A stretch of 55,947 nucleotides of DNA from JANQPA01 sp964628385 (GTDB lineage Bacteria > Bacteroidota > Bacteroidia > Chitinophagales > Saprospiraceae), in NCBI GenBank assembly GCA_964628385.1, contig CAZVOD010000021.1, positions 1 through 55,947 of the forward strand, read 5' to 3'. The notes beneath the pieces are model-generated. The model was not told the DNA's origin. It did no database searches and saw nothing but the letters and a program-made list of their open reading frames with translations. Position numbers and translations under genes: made by a program. Positions 16,995 to 25,681 of the stretch are shown in pieces. Every line of letters starts with the position of its first letter. The stretch's first letter is position 1.

Positions 16995-18103
16995 AATATT
17001 ACTTTTTGAAGTACAGGAATAAGTGTTCCTATCGACCATGCTTGCTGAATAGTACCTCTACCAGCTCCTGGATTTAATCCATCAAATATTTCTGAAATAC
17101 CGTAAATACAGTCTTCCTCATAGAAATGCTGCATCATTTGCTCCAGCTGCTTGTTAATAAACTCTCGGGAGCTATCATCAATGCCATTAACTTTGAGATG
17201 AGCCATTAAGTATTCTCCGTGCAGAAAGGCCCATACCGTCCCCTGATGATAGGCAGTATCCCGACTCCATGAGTTGCCTTCGTATTTTGCCTTAAATTCA
17301 GGATGCTCAGGATTTAAAGACCTCAAGCCCAGGGGCGTGCTCAGATGTGTTTCTACTGTTTTGAGTACGGCAATAGCCCGACCTTTTTCCAATAAACTGC
17401 AGGTCCTTATAAAAGCGGCTCAGCGGATCACCCGAATTGTCGTTGCCTGGTAATGCCGCTGCTGGATGCCCGGCTTTACCCATTTGATCAACCCCAGAGA
17501 ATAGGTTGCCTCTCTGTCGTCAAGTCCTCTGTAGGTTTCCTTTTGGTAGGTCGTATTTTTTATCCAATAGCGATTTTCTTCAAATTCTCCATAGGAATAC
17601 GTCATAAATAGCGGCCTTGATTCAAAGTGAGAATGGATCTTAAATTGCCGGTCCTGATGCTCAAAGTAATAGACTTGTTTCCAATATTTTCATATTCGAC
17701 AATGGTAGTATTGGAGCCCTCGACCATGCTGATCGTCTTGACAACTTTTTTATTACCGATCTCAAAAACCATCCTTGGGGGCCGGCAAGCGCTCAAATTG
17801 CTTTAGATACTGCCAGCCTTTAGGATGATACACTTCGCTGTATTGATTACTTGAAAACTCAATAACACAATCCCTTTTTTCAGCAATACTCTCCTCAATT
17901 TTTGAGACTAGAACCTGCCGATCAGTAGGTGAGTTGAAGGAAGCCACCAAAAGGCCATGATATCGTCTGGTATTCATGCCAAAAATAGTGGACGAAGCAT
18001 AGCCGCCAATACCATTAGTGACAAGCCACGCTTTAAATTGTAAATCCTCGATTTTGGGTTGATCAAATTTCAGCATACTATTTTTTGTTTGTTCGTTCAT
18101 CAA
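16991..18103 (-). pseudogene. Glycogen debranching enzyme (amylo-alpha-1,6-glucosidase) pseudogene
   Basis: Four consecutive fragments in different frames match one amylo-alpha-1,6-glucosidase. The N-terminus is at 18103-17762 (AWLVTNGIGGYASST, MNTRRYHGLLVA). Two middle pieces lie at 17796-17602 (VVKTISMVEGSNTTIVEYEN) and 17605-17420. The C-terminal part is at 17392-16991 (RDTAYHQGTVWAFLHGEYL, GRGTIQQAWS). About 370 codons remain of an expected ~650, so there is an internal deletion as well as frameshifts. It overlaps the 3' end of the intact glucosidase gene by 26 bases, marking a former glucosidase-debranching enzyme-transporter operon. Confidence 0.88.
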
Positions 18104-20735
18104 TCAGAGTGGCAACCAAGCCTGTCCAGCCCGCTTGATGTGATGCTCCCACTCCTCTGGCATTATCGCCGTGAAAATATTCGTAGAACAGGATCAAATC
18201 CCTGAAGTGCGGATCATGCTGATAAATACTGGCCTGCCCGTGTACAGGACGGCGGCCGTTCTCATCTTTTGTGAAAATACTAATCAATCGGTCGGCGATA
18301 TCACTGGCCGCTTCCTCAAAGTTGATCTGCCGCTCTTCGTTGTACGGACAAGGAATAGTTACGCCGCCGTGAAAATATTTATCAAACTCTCGTAGTGATT
18401 CTATGATCAGATAATTCATAGGGAACCATACCGGACCGCGCCAGTTGGAATTGCCACCAAATAAGTCGGTTGAAGATTCTGCCGGGTCGTACTTCAGGTC
18501 AAGCTTCTTTCCGGCTACTTCTACTTGATAGGGGGTTTCATGAATTTTAGAGACGGAGCGTATACCTCCGGGACTAAAAAATTCATTTTCATCCATTAAC
18601 GCCGACAGGAGCTTTTTTAATCGCTCTTTAGGAATTAGAGAAAGCAATAGGTCTTTTCCTTCTTCCACCTCATCAAGCACTAAACTCTTATTATTTCTTA
18701 TACGGTAGTTCTTGAACCATTTTAGGCGCGTGCTGAAATCTTTGAGTTCTTCCAGCTTTTCTTTTTCCAATACCAAAGTAGCGAACAACGTAGTCAAGCC
18801 CACCAGCGAGCGAACCTTTAAAGGGATGTATTCATTATTGGGTAAGCCCAGAATATCAAAGAAAAAGCCTTCCTCTTCATCCCAAGAACCAGTCCAATCT
18901 TCTGAGATATGATTTAATGCTTCTGAAATATACACAAAATGTTCCAGAAATTTAGTGGTCATATCTTCGTATGTCGAATCTACACAGGCAATCTCCATAG
19001 ATATTTTCAACATATTGAGGCAGTACATTCCCATCCAGGCCGTACCATCGGTTTGCTCCAAAAAACCACCCCCGGGTATCTCGCTACTGCGGTCAAACAA
19101 ACCAATATTATCAAGCCCTAAAAAGCCGCCTTCAAATACATTGTTGTTGTTGTGGTCTTTGCGATTAACCCACCAGGTAAAATTGAGCAGTAACTTTTGG
19201 AAAATACGCTTTAGAAAATCTATATCTCCTTTCCCGGTCTTTTCTTTATCAATCTCGTAGACTTTCATCGCTGCCCAGGCCTGAACAGGCGGATTGACAT
19301 CACTGAAGGCCCATTCGTAGGCCGGTATCTGACCATTGGGATGCATATACCACTCGCGGCAGATCAGTATTAATTGGTTTTTAGCAAATTCTGCATCCAG
19401 CTGGGCCAATGGAACACAGTGAAATGCCAAATCCCAGGCTGCATACCAGGGATACTCCCATTTGTCTGGCATAGAAATAATATCTTCATTATTCAGGGTC
19501 CGCCATTCTCTGTTGCGTCCATTCTTTCTGGACTCGGGAGGAGGAAACTTTCCTTTGTCGCCATCTAGCCAGCTCTCCATGTCAATATTATAATACTGCT
19601 TAGTCCAAAGCATTCCGGCAAAAGCCTGACGCTGAATATTTCTTAAATCTTCGTTATGCTGTTCTGTCCAAAATTGACTGTAAAATTCATCCGCCAAGGC
19701 CTTCTGCCGGGCAAAAGACTCCTGAAAATCTGCTCTGAGAGCGTTTTCAGCTTTAACATCCGTGGTCAGTCTTAGATGTACAGTGGTACTTTGTCCGGCA
19801 TCAATTTTTACCTGGTATAAAGGTGCACATTTAGTACCTTCATTTTTACCCTCTAAAAAATCAAAATCCTGATTGACAACAGCCCTGTGGAAGGCATCTT
19901 TCACAAAAGGATGTGAATTGGGCTGATTAAACAAACGCTCAGTATTGGTTTCATTTTCCGTAAATAAAACCCTGGTCGGTTGTTCAAAGTACAAACGGTA
20001 AGCTCCCAGGTCAGGGTGCTGTGCTACGACTACACCGTGGTCCTGATGAGTTTGTTCCAGTGCAATAGTTGGTTTTTCATCAGTTAACCCGAAGCTCCAG
20101 CGGTTTCTGAACCACAGCGTAGGAAGGATAGCTATTGGAGCAGCCTCTGGACCTCTGTTAAAGACTTCTATCTTTATCAGTAAGTCTTCCTCCCCTTCCT
20201 TTGCATATTCTACAAATACATCAAAATACCTATTCTCATTAAAAACACCCGTATCGAGCAATTCGTATTCAAAGTCATCTTTTGATCGACTGCCGTTTGT
20301 CCCTACCAAATCTCCGTAAGGATAGGCGGCCTGTGGATATTTGTAGAGGTATTTCATGTAGGAATGTGTCGGGGTATTATCCAAATAGTAATACAATTCT
20401 TTCACATCTTCCCCGTGGTTGCCCTCAGGCCCTGTGAGGCCAAACAATCGCTCTTTCAGAATTGGGTCTTTCCCATTCCATAAAGCAACCGAAAAACAAA
20501 GGTTGCACATTTCATCACAAATTCCGGCAATACCATCTTCCCCCCACCGATAAGTTCTTGAGCGCGCATGATCATGAAGTAGATACTCCCAGGCTGTTCC
20601 GTCGGGACTGTAGTCTTCTCTTACCGTACCCCATTGACGTTCACTGAGATAGGGCCCCCATTTGAGCCAATTGCGTTTGCCGGAGTAATTCTCCTCTAAC
20701 CTGATTTGTTCCTGAATGTTGTTATTGACTTTCAT
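18078..20735 (-). CDS. GH63-like glucosidase (MGH1-type catalytic domain)
   Basis: 885-aa protein of the large bacterial 'glucosidase' family with an (alpha/alpha)6 barrel related to GH63/mannosylglycerate hydrolase. Conserved stretches include the N-terminal NWLKWGPYLSERQWGTVRED, the central YPWYAAWDLAFHCVP, the TDGTAWMGMY active-site region and WRGPVWFPMNYLI near the C-terminus. There is no signal peptide, so it should act on cytoplasmic alpha-glucosides or glycogen-like oligosaccharides. It is the only intact member of a three-gene operon whose downstream debranching enzyme and transporter have decayed. Confidence 0.88.
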   Translation of the reverse strand: MKVNNNIQEQIRLEENYSGKRNWLKWGPYLSERQWGTVREDYSPDGTAWEYLLHDHARSRTYRWGEDGIAGICDEMCNLCFSVALWNGKDPILKERLFGLTGPEGNHGEDVKELYYYLDNTPTHSYMKYLYKYPQAAYPYGDLVGTNGSRSKDDFEYELLDTGVFNENRYFDVFVEYAKEGEEDLLIKIEVFNRGPEAAPIAILPTLWFRNRWSFGLTDEKPTIALEQTHQDHGVVVAQHPDLGAYRLYFEQPTRVLFTENETNTERLFNQPNSHPFVKDAFHRAVVNQDFDFLEGKNEGTKCAPLYQVKIDAGQSTTVHLRLTTDVKAENALRADFQESFARQKALADEFYSQFWTEQHNEDLRNIQRQAFAGMLWTKQYYNIDMESWLDGDKGKFPPPESRKNGRNREWRTLNNEDIISMPDKWEYPWYAAWDLAFHCVPLAQLDAEFAKNQLILICREWYMHPNGQIPAYEWAFSDVNPPVQAWAAMKVYEIDKEKTGKGDIDFLKRIFQKLLLNFTWWVNRKDHNNNNVFEGGFLGLDNIGLFDRSSEIPGGGFLEQTDGTAWMGMYCLNMLKISMEIACVDSTYEDMTTKFLEHFVYISEALNHISEDWTGSWDEEEGFFFDILGLPNNEYIPLKVRSLVGLTTLFATLVLEKEKLEELKDFSTRLKWFKNYRIRNNKSLVLDEVEEGKDLLLSLIPKERLKKLLSALMDENEFFSPGGIRSVSKIHETPYQVEVAGKKLDLKYDPAESSTDLFGGNSNWRGPVWFPMNYLIIESLREFDKYFHGGVTIPCPYNEERQINFEEAASDIADRLISIFTKDENGRRPVHGQASIYQHDPHFRDLILFYEYFHGDNARGVGASHQAGWTGLVATLIDERTNKK

Positions 20736-20834
20736 TGATCTTTTGTTTTTTTATGGAAAATAGGAAATCAGAAGTACATTTTGGGCATTTTTATCCATTG
20801 GTAGTAAATCCGGGATAAAGCGTCATACCTCCGT

Positions 20835-21186
20835 CTATATAATCCTATTAACGGGCCTTGTCAAATCAGGATGCTTCGTAAATCCACTATCAATAAAGCA
20901 AGTGGTCACGCCTTTATCCATAAAATTTGGATGCGTCATCATCCTGACGGGAACAGGTATTATAGGATATCCATTTACCTGTACGATTCCCTGCTGACTG
21001 GTCAATATTTGTGCCTGTTCAACCATTTGTTCGATCTGTACTTCGTCCAAACAACGGGTACCCCCCTTTTTCCGGCGTCCACATTTCCAATTTTGATTTG
21101 AGGTAATTAATCACCAATTCATCTTGTGGATTTTCGAATCGGTATACCAATTGGCTAGACTTTTGATGGCAAAAAGGACATTTCAT
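20835..21186 (-). pseudogene. Truncated subtilase (S8) gene with zinc-ribbon-like start
   Basis: ATG 21186 opens a frame starting MKCPFCHQKSS that shifts frame at a C6 run (21061-21066 on the plus strand). It continues in another frame as RCLDEVQIEQMVEQAQIL, then MMTHPNFMDKGVTTCFIDSG and KHPDLTRPVNRI before TAG at 20835. The CFIDSGF...HPDL segment is the catalytic-Asp region of subtilisin-like proteases. The His and Ser regions are absent, so the catalytic domain is cut off after its first ~30 residues. A single-base assembly error at the C-run could explain the shift but not the truncation. Confidence 0.62.
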
Positions 21187-21372
21187 ATTTTAACAGATTA
21201 ATTGTGTTGTAATCTTAAGCCTATCCCAAGTCTAATGTTGTCATAGGTAAGACATATAAAACGGCCATAAACAAGAACCCTCTCAAAGCGTGTGTTCAAA
21301 GACATTCTTGACTTTTTCTATAAAAAGTTTCAAAAAAAAGGGGGGCACTGTGCAAAGTCAAACTTTTTGTTT

Positions 21373-21388
21373 TATATTTGAAACAAAT
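21373..21388 (+). promoter_or_regulatory. Promoter -7 box with overlapping palindrome upstream of the S24 gene
   Basis: TATATTTG (21373-21380) fits the Bacteroidota TAnnTTTG -7 box, 17 bases before the ATG at 21398. It overlaps the inverted repeat ATTTG-AAA-CAAAT (21376-21388), a plausible operator that would block the promoter. No convincing -33 box is visible. Confidence 0.42.
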
Positions 21389-21397
21389 TGTTGAACT

Positions 21398-21847
21398 ATG
21401 GTAGCATTCGAAACATTTCAAACAGTCCCGGTCGTTGCGTTGCGCAATATGGATCCCTATATGCAGATCCAGGAGCAAGGGCATTCTTTTCCTATTGCCG
21501 GAGAAGATTTTAATTTTGTAAGGCTCGATTTGACCAAGGCGTTGATCAAGAATCCCAACAACACTTTTTTTATCCAATTGACGGATGAAAGTATGGTTCA
21601 GGAAGGGCTTATGCCAGGTGATTTACTCATTATTGACAGAACCCGGCCGCCCAGGCATAAATCCATTGCTGTAGTTTATTTTGAGGGAGAATTTGTAGCC
21701 TGTCGCCTTTTGATTATGGAGGACAAATTGTGTCTGCAATTTTGCAATGAAGAACAGACTTTAATTGAGGTGGAACCGGATATGGAATTCAGCATTTGGG
21801 GGATACTCAGAGATGTCATTCATATGGATGGTAAAGTTTTGGAGTAG
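21398..21847 (+). CDS. S24 (LexA/UmuD-like) peptidase-fold protein lacking the usual catalytic lysine
   Basis: 149-aa protein with an N-terminal ~45-residue segment and a C-terminal S24 autoprotease fold. The nucleophile region TDESMVQEGLMPGDLLIIDR contains S65, as in UmuD/LexA. The strand that normally carries the general-base lysine (EFTVKKL in UmuD) reads EFVACRL, placing C102 at that position. There is no helix-turn-helix domain and no umuC-type polymerase beside it. It could be a non-cleaving or altered UmuD-like factor, or use another lysine such as K88. Confidence 0.75.
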   Translation: MVAFETFQTVPVVALRNMDPYMQIQEQGHSFPIAGEDFNFVRLDLTKALIKNPNNTFFIQLTDESMVQEGLMPGDLLIIDRTRPPRHKSIAVVYFEGEFVACRLLIMEDKLCLQFCNEEQTLIEVEPDMEFSIWGILRDVIHMDGKVLE

Positions 21848-21904
21848 ATCATGACGTTACACTTCAATTTAAGTGAGTTTTGAAGTACATTTACAGGAAA
21901 AAAA

Positions 21905-23152
21905 ATGTACTTCAAATGCTTTTTCATTTTTGCAATGCTACTGGGTTTCCAGGCTTACGGTCAAAATTTTGATAGGCAACTATCCTATCTCCAGGATGAC
22001 TTGGCACGCTTGCGGGATTCTCAGGCTGTAATAGAAAATAAGATTGAGGAGGTTAAACTTGCCAGGATACGGTATCAGCTAAAAAATACTGTTATTCCGG
22101 CGCTTATGCCCACAGAACAGCTAATAGAACACCAGGCTATGATGCTGGTATACGACGAAGAACATGAGCAGGCAAAATGGGTAGCGCACATCATCACTCC
22201 GGATATTATGAAAGGCGCCGTATCCAGAACCAATGATTTCAGGCCAGACCCTCTGATAGCAAGTGGCTCTTCCGTAGAGGAAGATTTTTTCCTAAAAACC
22301 TTAAAAGCAGATAGTAGTTATGAATATGACGGATATGGCTACGATAGAGGCCACCTTGCCCCATCGGCAGATTTCAGGTGGTCTGAGAAAGCGCTTTCGG
22401 AATCGTACTTTTATTCTAACATGTCACCACAATTACCGGAATTCAACAGAGAAAAGTGGGCCGAGCTGGAAAACGCCATAAGAGGCTATATCTATGAACA
22501 TCCGGGTTCAGAATTATTAGTGGTAACCGGGCCATTACTTGAATCCGATTTGCCTAAATCAGAGCGTAGTGTAAATAATGTTAGCATTCCCCGGGCATTT
22601 TGGAAAGTAGCCGTAGATCTGAAGGAAGAAAAAGCTATTGGCTTTTTGATGAGCCATGAGTCACACGATGAACCGCTGTATAGCTTTGCCAGGTCAATTG
22701 ATGAAATTGAGGCGCTAAGTGGTATTGATTTTTTTCATCAGCTGGAAGATCAACTAGAAAATAGACTGGAGGCTACCGCGGCTGTTGAAACCTGGTTTCC
22801 CAAAAATCAAAGAGCGGCCGTGCTTCCCGAGAATCCGACCCAGCTACCTCCTAATCATTTTAACACTATTCAGGCCGCCCGGTATATGGACCAAAATGAA
22901 GTGATAAATGTTTGTGGTTATGCCATCAGTACAAGAACGAGCAGGGCGGGCAATGCTTTGATCAATTTAGATAAGAAATTTCCCAATCAAATTTTTACTG
23001 TCTTCATTAGAAAGGAACATCTGATTAACTTTTCTTATGATCCAGTTGAAGTTTTAGATGGACAAGCGATCTGTATAGAAGGAAAAGTTGTTAACTTAGG
23101 AGGAGTTCCTGCTATGTTTATTGAAGAGGAGAATAAGCTGAAAATAAAATAG
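21905..23152 (+). CDS. Secreted DNA/RNA non-specific endonuclease with C-terminal OB-like domain
   Basis: 415-aa secreted nuclease. The signal peptide covers residues 1-20. A short coiled-coil-like segment (about 22-60) leads to the beta-beta-alpha-metal NUC1 domain with catalytic H150 in YDRGHLAPSAD and the metal-binding asparagine in YSNMSPQ (N172). A separate C-terminal region (about 300-415) includes VINVCGYAISTR and GQAICIEGKVVNL and resembles an OB-fold nucleic-acid-binding module. It probably degrades extracellular or periplasmic DNA/RNA for nutrients or defence. It lies 57 bases downstream of the S24-like gene. Confidence 0.87.
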   Translation: MYFKCFFIFAMLLGFQAYGQNFDRQLSYLQDDLARLRDSQAVIENKIEEVKLARIRYQLKNTVIPALMPTEQLIEHQAMMLVYDEEHEQAKWVAHIITPDIMKGAVSRTNDFRPDPLIASGSSVEEDFFLKTLKADSSYEYDGYGYDRGHLAPSADFRWSEKALSESYFYSNMSPQLPEFNREKWAELENAIRGYIYEHPGSELLVVTGPLLESDLPKSERSVNNVSIPRAFWKVAVDLKEEKAIGFLMSHESHDEPLYSFARSIDEIEALSGIDFFHQLEDQLENRLEATAAVETWFPKNQRAAVLPENPTQLPPNHFNTIQAARYMDQNEVINVCGYAISTRTSRAGNALINLDKKFPNQIFTVFIRKEHLINFSYDPVEVLDGQAICIEGKVVNLGGVPAMFIEEENKLKIK

Positions 23153-23374
23153 TTGCTAATTTTTTTTGGCCAAAAGAGAATTTAATATTCATAAAACAAC
23201 AACCTATCCAACATTTATTTGGATTCTATCAAATGACCCTTGATAATCTGAGCAGAGTTTTATAGATTTATAATAATATGTTCATTCCTAATAGAACGCA
23301 GAAGATACTTCTCTCAAATACCCACAAATCCGATTCGAGTAAAAGAGTTTGATAGAACAAAAAAGCGGGATATC

Positions 23375-23476
23375 ATGAGTGTTATTTTTCTAAACGGGAT
23401 AGATGTTCTCTTCAACATAATTATACTAATTGGATTAGTATTTACATTATCGAGTTATTCGTTGCGAAAAAATTAG
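23375..23476 (+). CDS. Possible 33-aa single-span membrane peptide
   Basis: ATG 23375 to TAG 23476 encodes a peptide beginning MSVIFLNGID with one hydrophobic helix (LFNIIILIGLVFTLSSY) and a basic end (SLRKN). A strong plus-strand terminator lies 50 bases downstream with no other gene to serve, which supports a real transcript here. No family is recognisable. It could be a small membrane protein or toxin-like peptide; chance remains possible at this length. Confidence 0.35.
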   Translation: MSVIFLNGIDVLFNIIILIGLVFTLSSYSLRKN

Positions 23477-23525
23477 ATCAAGTATCGAACCGTTCAATGA
23501 ATATTCCCCACGAGAGACATCTTTT

Positions 23526-23572
23526 AGAGGCTACTAAGATCAGTTGGTTTTGGTAGCCTCTGCTATTTTTTT
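23526..23572 (+). terminator. Plus-strand intrinsic terminator
   Basis: Nine-bp stem AGAGGCTAC (23526-23534) / GTAGCCTCT (23553-23561), 18-base loop, then GCTA and a run of seven T (23566-23572). It is placed after the 33-aa reading frame and some 370 bases after the nuclease stop. Confidence 0.7.
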
Positions 23573-23580
23573 CATATTAA

Positions 23581-23827
23581 AAAGACTAACACAATTCCTT
23601 TACTGGAACAGTTGGAGCTTCCCTCCAAGCTACTGGAATACAGCTATTCCGGTTAGGATTTTAGCGTTGATAAAATTGCTACTGACAATAAGCTGTACGT
23701 AGAAAAGCTATTTTGGTAGCTGTTATTGCGGAGAGACGAGGATGGCTGATTGCTATTGCTGCCACTGATCTGGCTAAAGCTTGCCAAGGCCAATTTGTGG
23801 TTATACAGCACTGATAAGATCAGCATC
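23581..23827. other. Unassigned stretch, possibly decayed coding sequence
   Basis: On the plus strand one frame reads protein-like text (PLLEQLELPSKLLEYSYSG, then DFSVDKIATDNKLYVEKLFW) interrupted by TAG codons. It may be a gene remnant that I cannot assign to a family. Nothing else is visible before the CBS gene. Confidence 0.25.
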
Positions 23828-24238
23828 TTATTCCAGCACTTTCATTATTTCTACTGGGGTGAGTAAGCCCATCAATTTATTTTTTTGCATAATGGCAATA
23901 CACAATAATCGCTTCTTTTCAAAGATAGTCAAAGCTTCCTGAATGCTGGCATCGGGTGCCAGCTTAGGCACGTTAGTCGTCATGATCTGTTGAACAGTAG
24001 AAGCCTCCAGCGTTTCATCATCAACAAAAAAATGAGGCGTACTATGCTTTTGACCATGAAGGAAAAAAGTAAAGTCAGACTTGCTAACTAATCCTTTTAA
24101 CTTCCCGCTTTCCAGCACCGGAAGATGTGATGCGTTAGAATCATCAAATATTTCCCGGACTACCTTTAGGTTAGTACTTAATTCTAATTCGGTGTAGTCA
24201 GTAGTCAGAATCGTCAATACCGCTGCCTGGATATCCAT
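23828..24238 (-). CDS. Two-CBS-domain protein
   Basis: 136-aa protein made only of a tandem CBS pair (Bateman module, about 8-60 and 78-136), which typically binds adenine nucleotides. Visible are the SHLPVLESGKLKGLVSKSDF segment of the first domain and LLCIAIMQKNKLMGLLTPVE of the second. No catalytic or membrane domain is attached, so it probably acts as an energy sensor for a partner protein. It follows tesB on the same strand after 53 bases. Confidence 0.88.
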   Translation of the reverse strand: MDIQAAVLTILTTDYTELELSTNLKVVREIFDDSNASHLPVLESGKLKGLVSKSDFTFFLHGQKHSTPHFFVDDETLEASTVQQIMTTNVPKLAPDASIQEALTIFEKKRLLCIAIMQKNKLMGLLTPVEIMKVLE

Positions 24239-24291
24239 TTTTCAAAGTTTATGATCGAAGGAAAAGTCTTTAAAGCCTGTAAAGGCAGTAT

Positions 24292-25152
24292 TTACTTTTT
24301 CTTAGGCCGAATTAATCCCTCCTGGACAACAGAAGCAATAAGCTTGCCATCCCGGGAAAATATATTTCCTCTTGTAAAACCTCTGGCGTTGGAAGCACTT
24401 GGACTATCAACAGCATAAAGTAGCCAATCATCCCAACGAAAGTCTCTGTGAAACCACATAGCATGATCCAGGCTAGCCAGTTGAATATTTCCAAAATTAG
24501 CTACATCGCCGTGTGGCAACAAAGCAGTAGTAAGCAAATTATAATCAGAGGTATACGCCAGTGCTATCTGGTGCAGGGCCGAGTTATCCTCGATAGTTCC
24601 TTTAGGTTTCATCCAGACATGCCGAAATGGCTTGCCCTTTTCAGGGTTAGCAGGGTTGGGCAGTTCTACTGGTTTGAAATGAATAGGCCGTTCGATATTC
24701 AAAAACTTCTTTATGGACCCCGGCAGGAAATCACCAAATTTTTGTGCTATGTCATCCCAACTCATAAGGTCTTCCGGCATAGCTACTATAGGCATTTCGA
24801 TTTGATGATCGTAGCCTTGCTGCTTGAGCTGAAAAGAAGCGGCCATCAAAAAGATAGCCTCACCGTTTTGTATTGCCTTAACCCGGCGTGTGGTAAAGCT
24901 CCCCCCATCGCGAATTCTATCCACCTGAAAGATAATGGGCATTTTTATCATTCCTGGAAGAATAAAGTAAGCGTGCAGAGAGTGCACCATTCTACCTTCC
25001 GGAGTGGTCCGAACGGCTGCATTCAGGGCCTGTGCCAACACCTGACCACCAAATACCTGATCACTTCCTATGCTGGTACTTTGCCCCCGGTAGTAGTTTT
25101 CTTCTATTCTTTCCAGGTCTAATAAATCGATAAGGTCTCGTATATCTTTCAT
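24292..25152 (-). CDS. tesB: Acyl-CoA thioesterase II
   Basis: 286-aa double-hotdog thioesterase that hydrolyses medium- and long-chain acyl-CoA. The N-terminal hotdog contains QVFGGQVLAQALNAA and HSLHAYFILPG. The C-terminal hotdog contains SLDHAMWFHRDFRWDDWLLY and ends VQEGLIRP, both characteristic of TesB. Length matches the family. The start at 25152 gives a complete N-terminus, and the CBS protein is probably cotranscribed. Confidence 0.93.
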   Translation of the reverse strand: MKDIRDLIDLLDLERIEENYYRGQSTSIGSDQVFGGQVLAQALNAAVRTTPEGRMVHSLHAYFILPGMIKMPIIFQVDRIRDGGSFTTRRVKAIQNGEAIFLMAASFQLKQQGYDHQIEMPIVAMPEDLMSWDDIAQKFGDFLPGSIKKFLNIERPIHFKPVELPNPANPEKGKPFRHVWMKPKGTIEDNSALHQIALAYTSDYNLLTTALLPHGDVANFGNIQLASLDHAMWFHRDFRWDDWLLYAVDSPSASNARGFTRGNIFSRDGKLIASVVQEGLIRPKKK

Positions 25153-25174
25153 ATTTGCTGCTCTTGATAGGCTG

Positions 25175-25456
25175 TTAATACTTACTTATTTTTTTATGAA
25201 CATAACACCACAACCATTTTTCTCCGGGTTCAGCGGAAGCCACAACAGGGTGTCTATAGGTGTTAAAATGTGCAGTAGCGTGTTTGTTTGGCGATGAATC
25301 GCAGCACAACATAATACCACAACCCTAACAAGTGCTCAGGTGTACCCAAGAACTACCTATTTTTACAAATTCTTCACATACCAACTCAGCAGATTTTTTG
25401 ACTTCTAAAGCAGCAATACTGAGCAAGTGTTCACATTTTTTGGTTTTGAAGCTCAT
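25175..25456 (-). pseudogene. UBP-type zinc-finger protein gene with premature amber stop
   Basis: A 93-codon single-frame sequence from ATG 25456 to TAA 25175 matches the small bacterial zf-UBP proteins: KKCEHL, SSWVHLSTC, then LCCDSSPNKHATAHF and HPVVASAEPGEKWLWCYV. A TAG at 25325-25327 sits where a residue is expected within the C-x2-C pair, and an upstream zinc ligand also appears lost (CEEF for the usual CEEC). Two independent lesions argue for decay rather than stop-codon readthrough. No fragment should be annotated as a functional gene. Confidence 0.75.
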
Positions 25457-25681
25457 ATTAGATATTTTCTATGAATGAATCGCAAATTTGTCTAAAGCGG
25501 GCAATTTTTTATAATTTCCGACTGACTAATTTAAGATTATTAGCGGTATTTTTATTTTCATAAGTGCGGTTTTAACCCTTTGCAGCTTTACAATAAACCT
25601 GTTTTGAGGGGATTAGAAGAAAATTAAGTATAGAAAAAATAAGGTATGATATTTCTCAATAGTAGTAACACACTTAATAGT

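Noticed and set aside
21398..23152. S24 protein plus nuclease considered as an SOS mutagenesis operon
   Set aside because: The downstream gene is a secreted NUC1 nuclease, not a Y-family polymerase, and no LexA-type site was identified.
23581..23827. Insertion-sequence remnant
   Set aside because: No terminal inverted repeats, target duplication or transposase motif could be found; only weak protein-like text with stops.
10787..25456. Recoding of TAG as a sense codon, suggested by in-frame TAG in several conserved reading frames
   Set aside because: Intact genes end in TAG (stops at 909, 10084, 21847, 23152 and 41850), and the interrupted frames also carry frameshifts, deletions or lost ligands, so decay explains them better.
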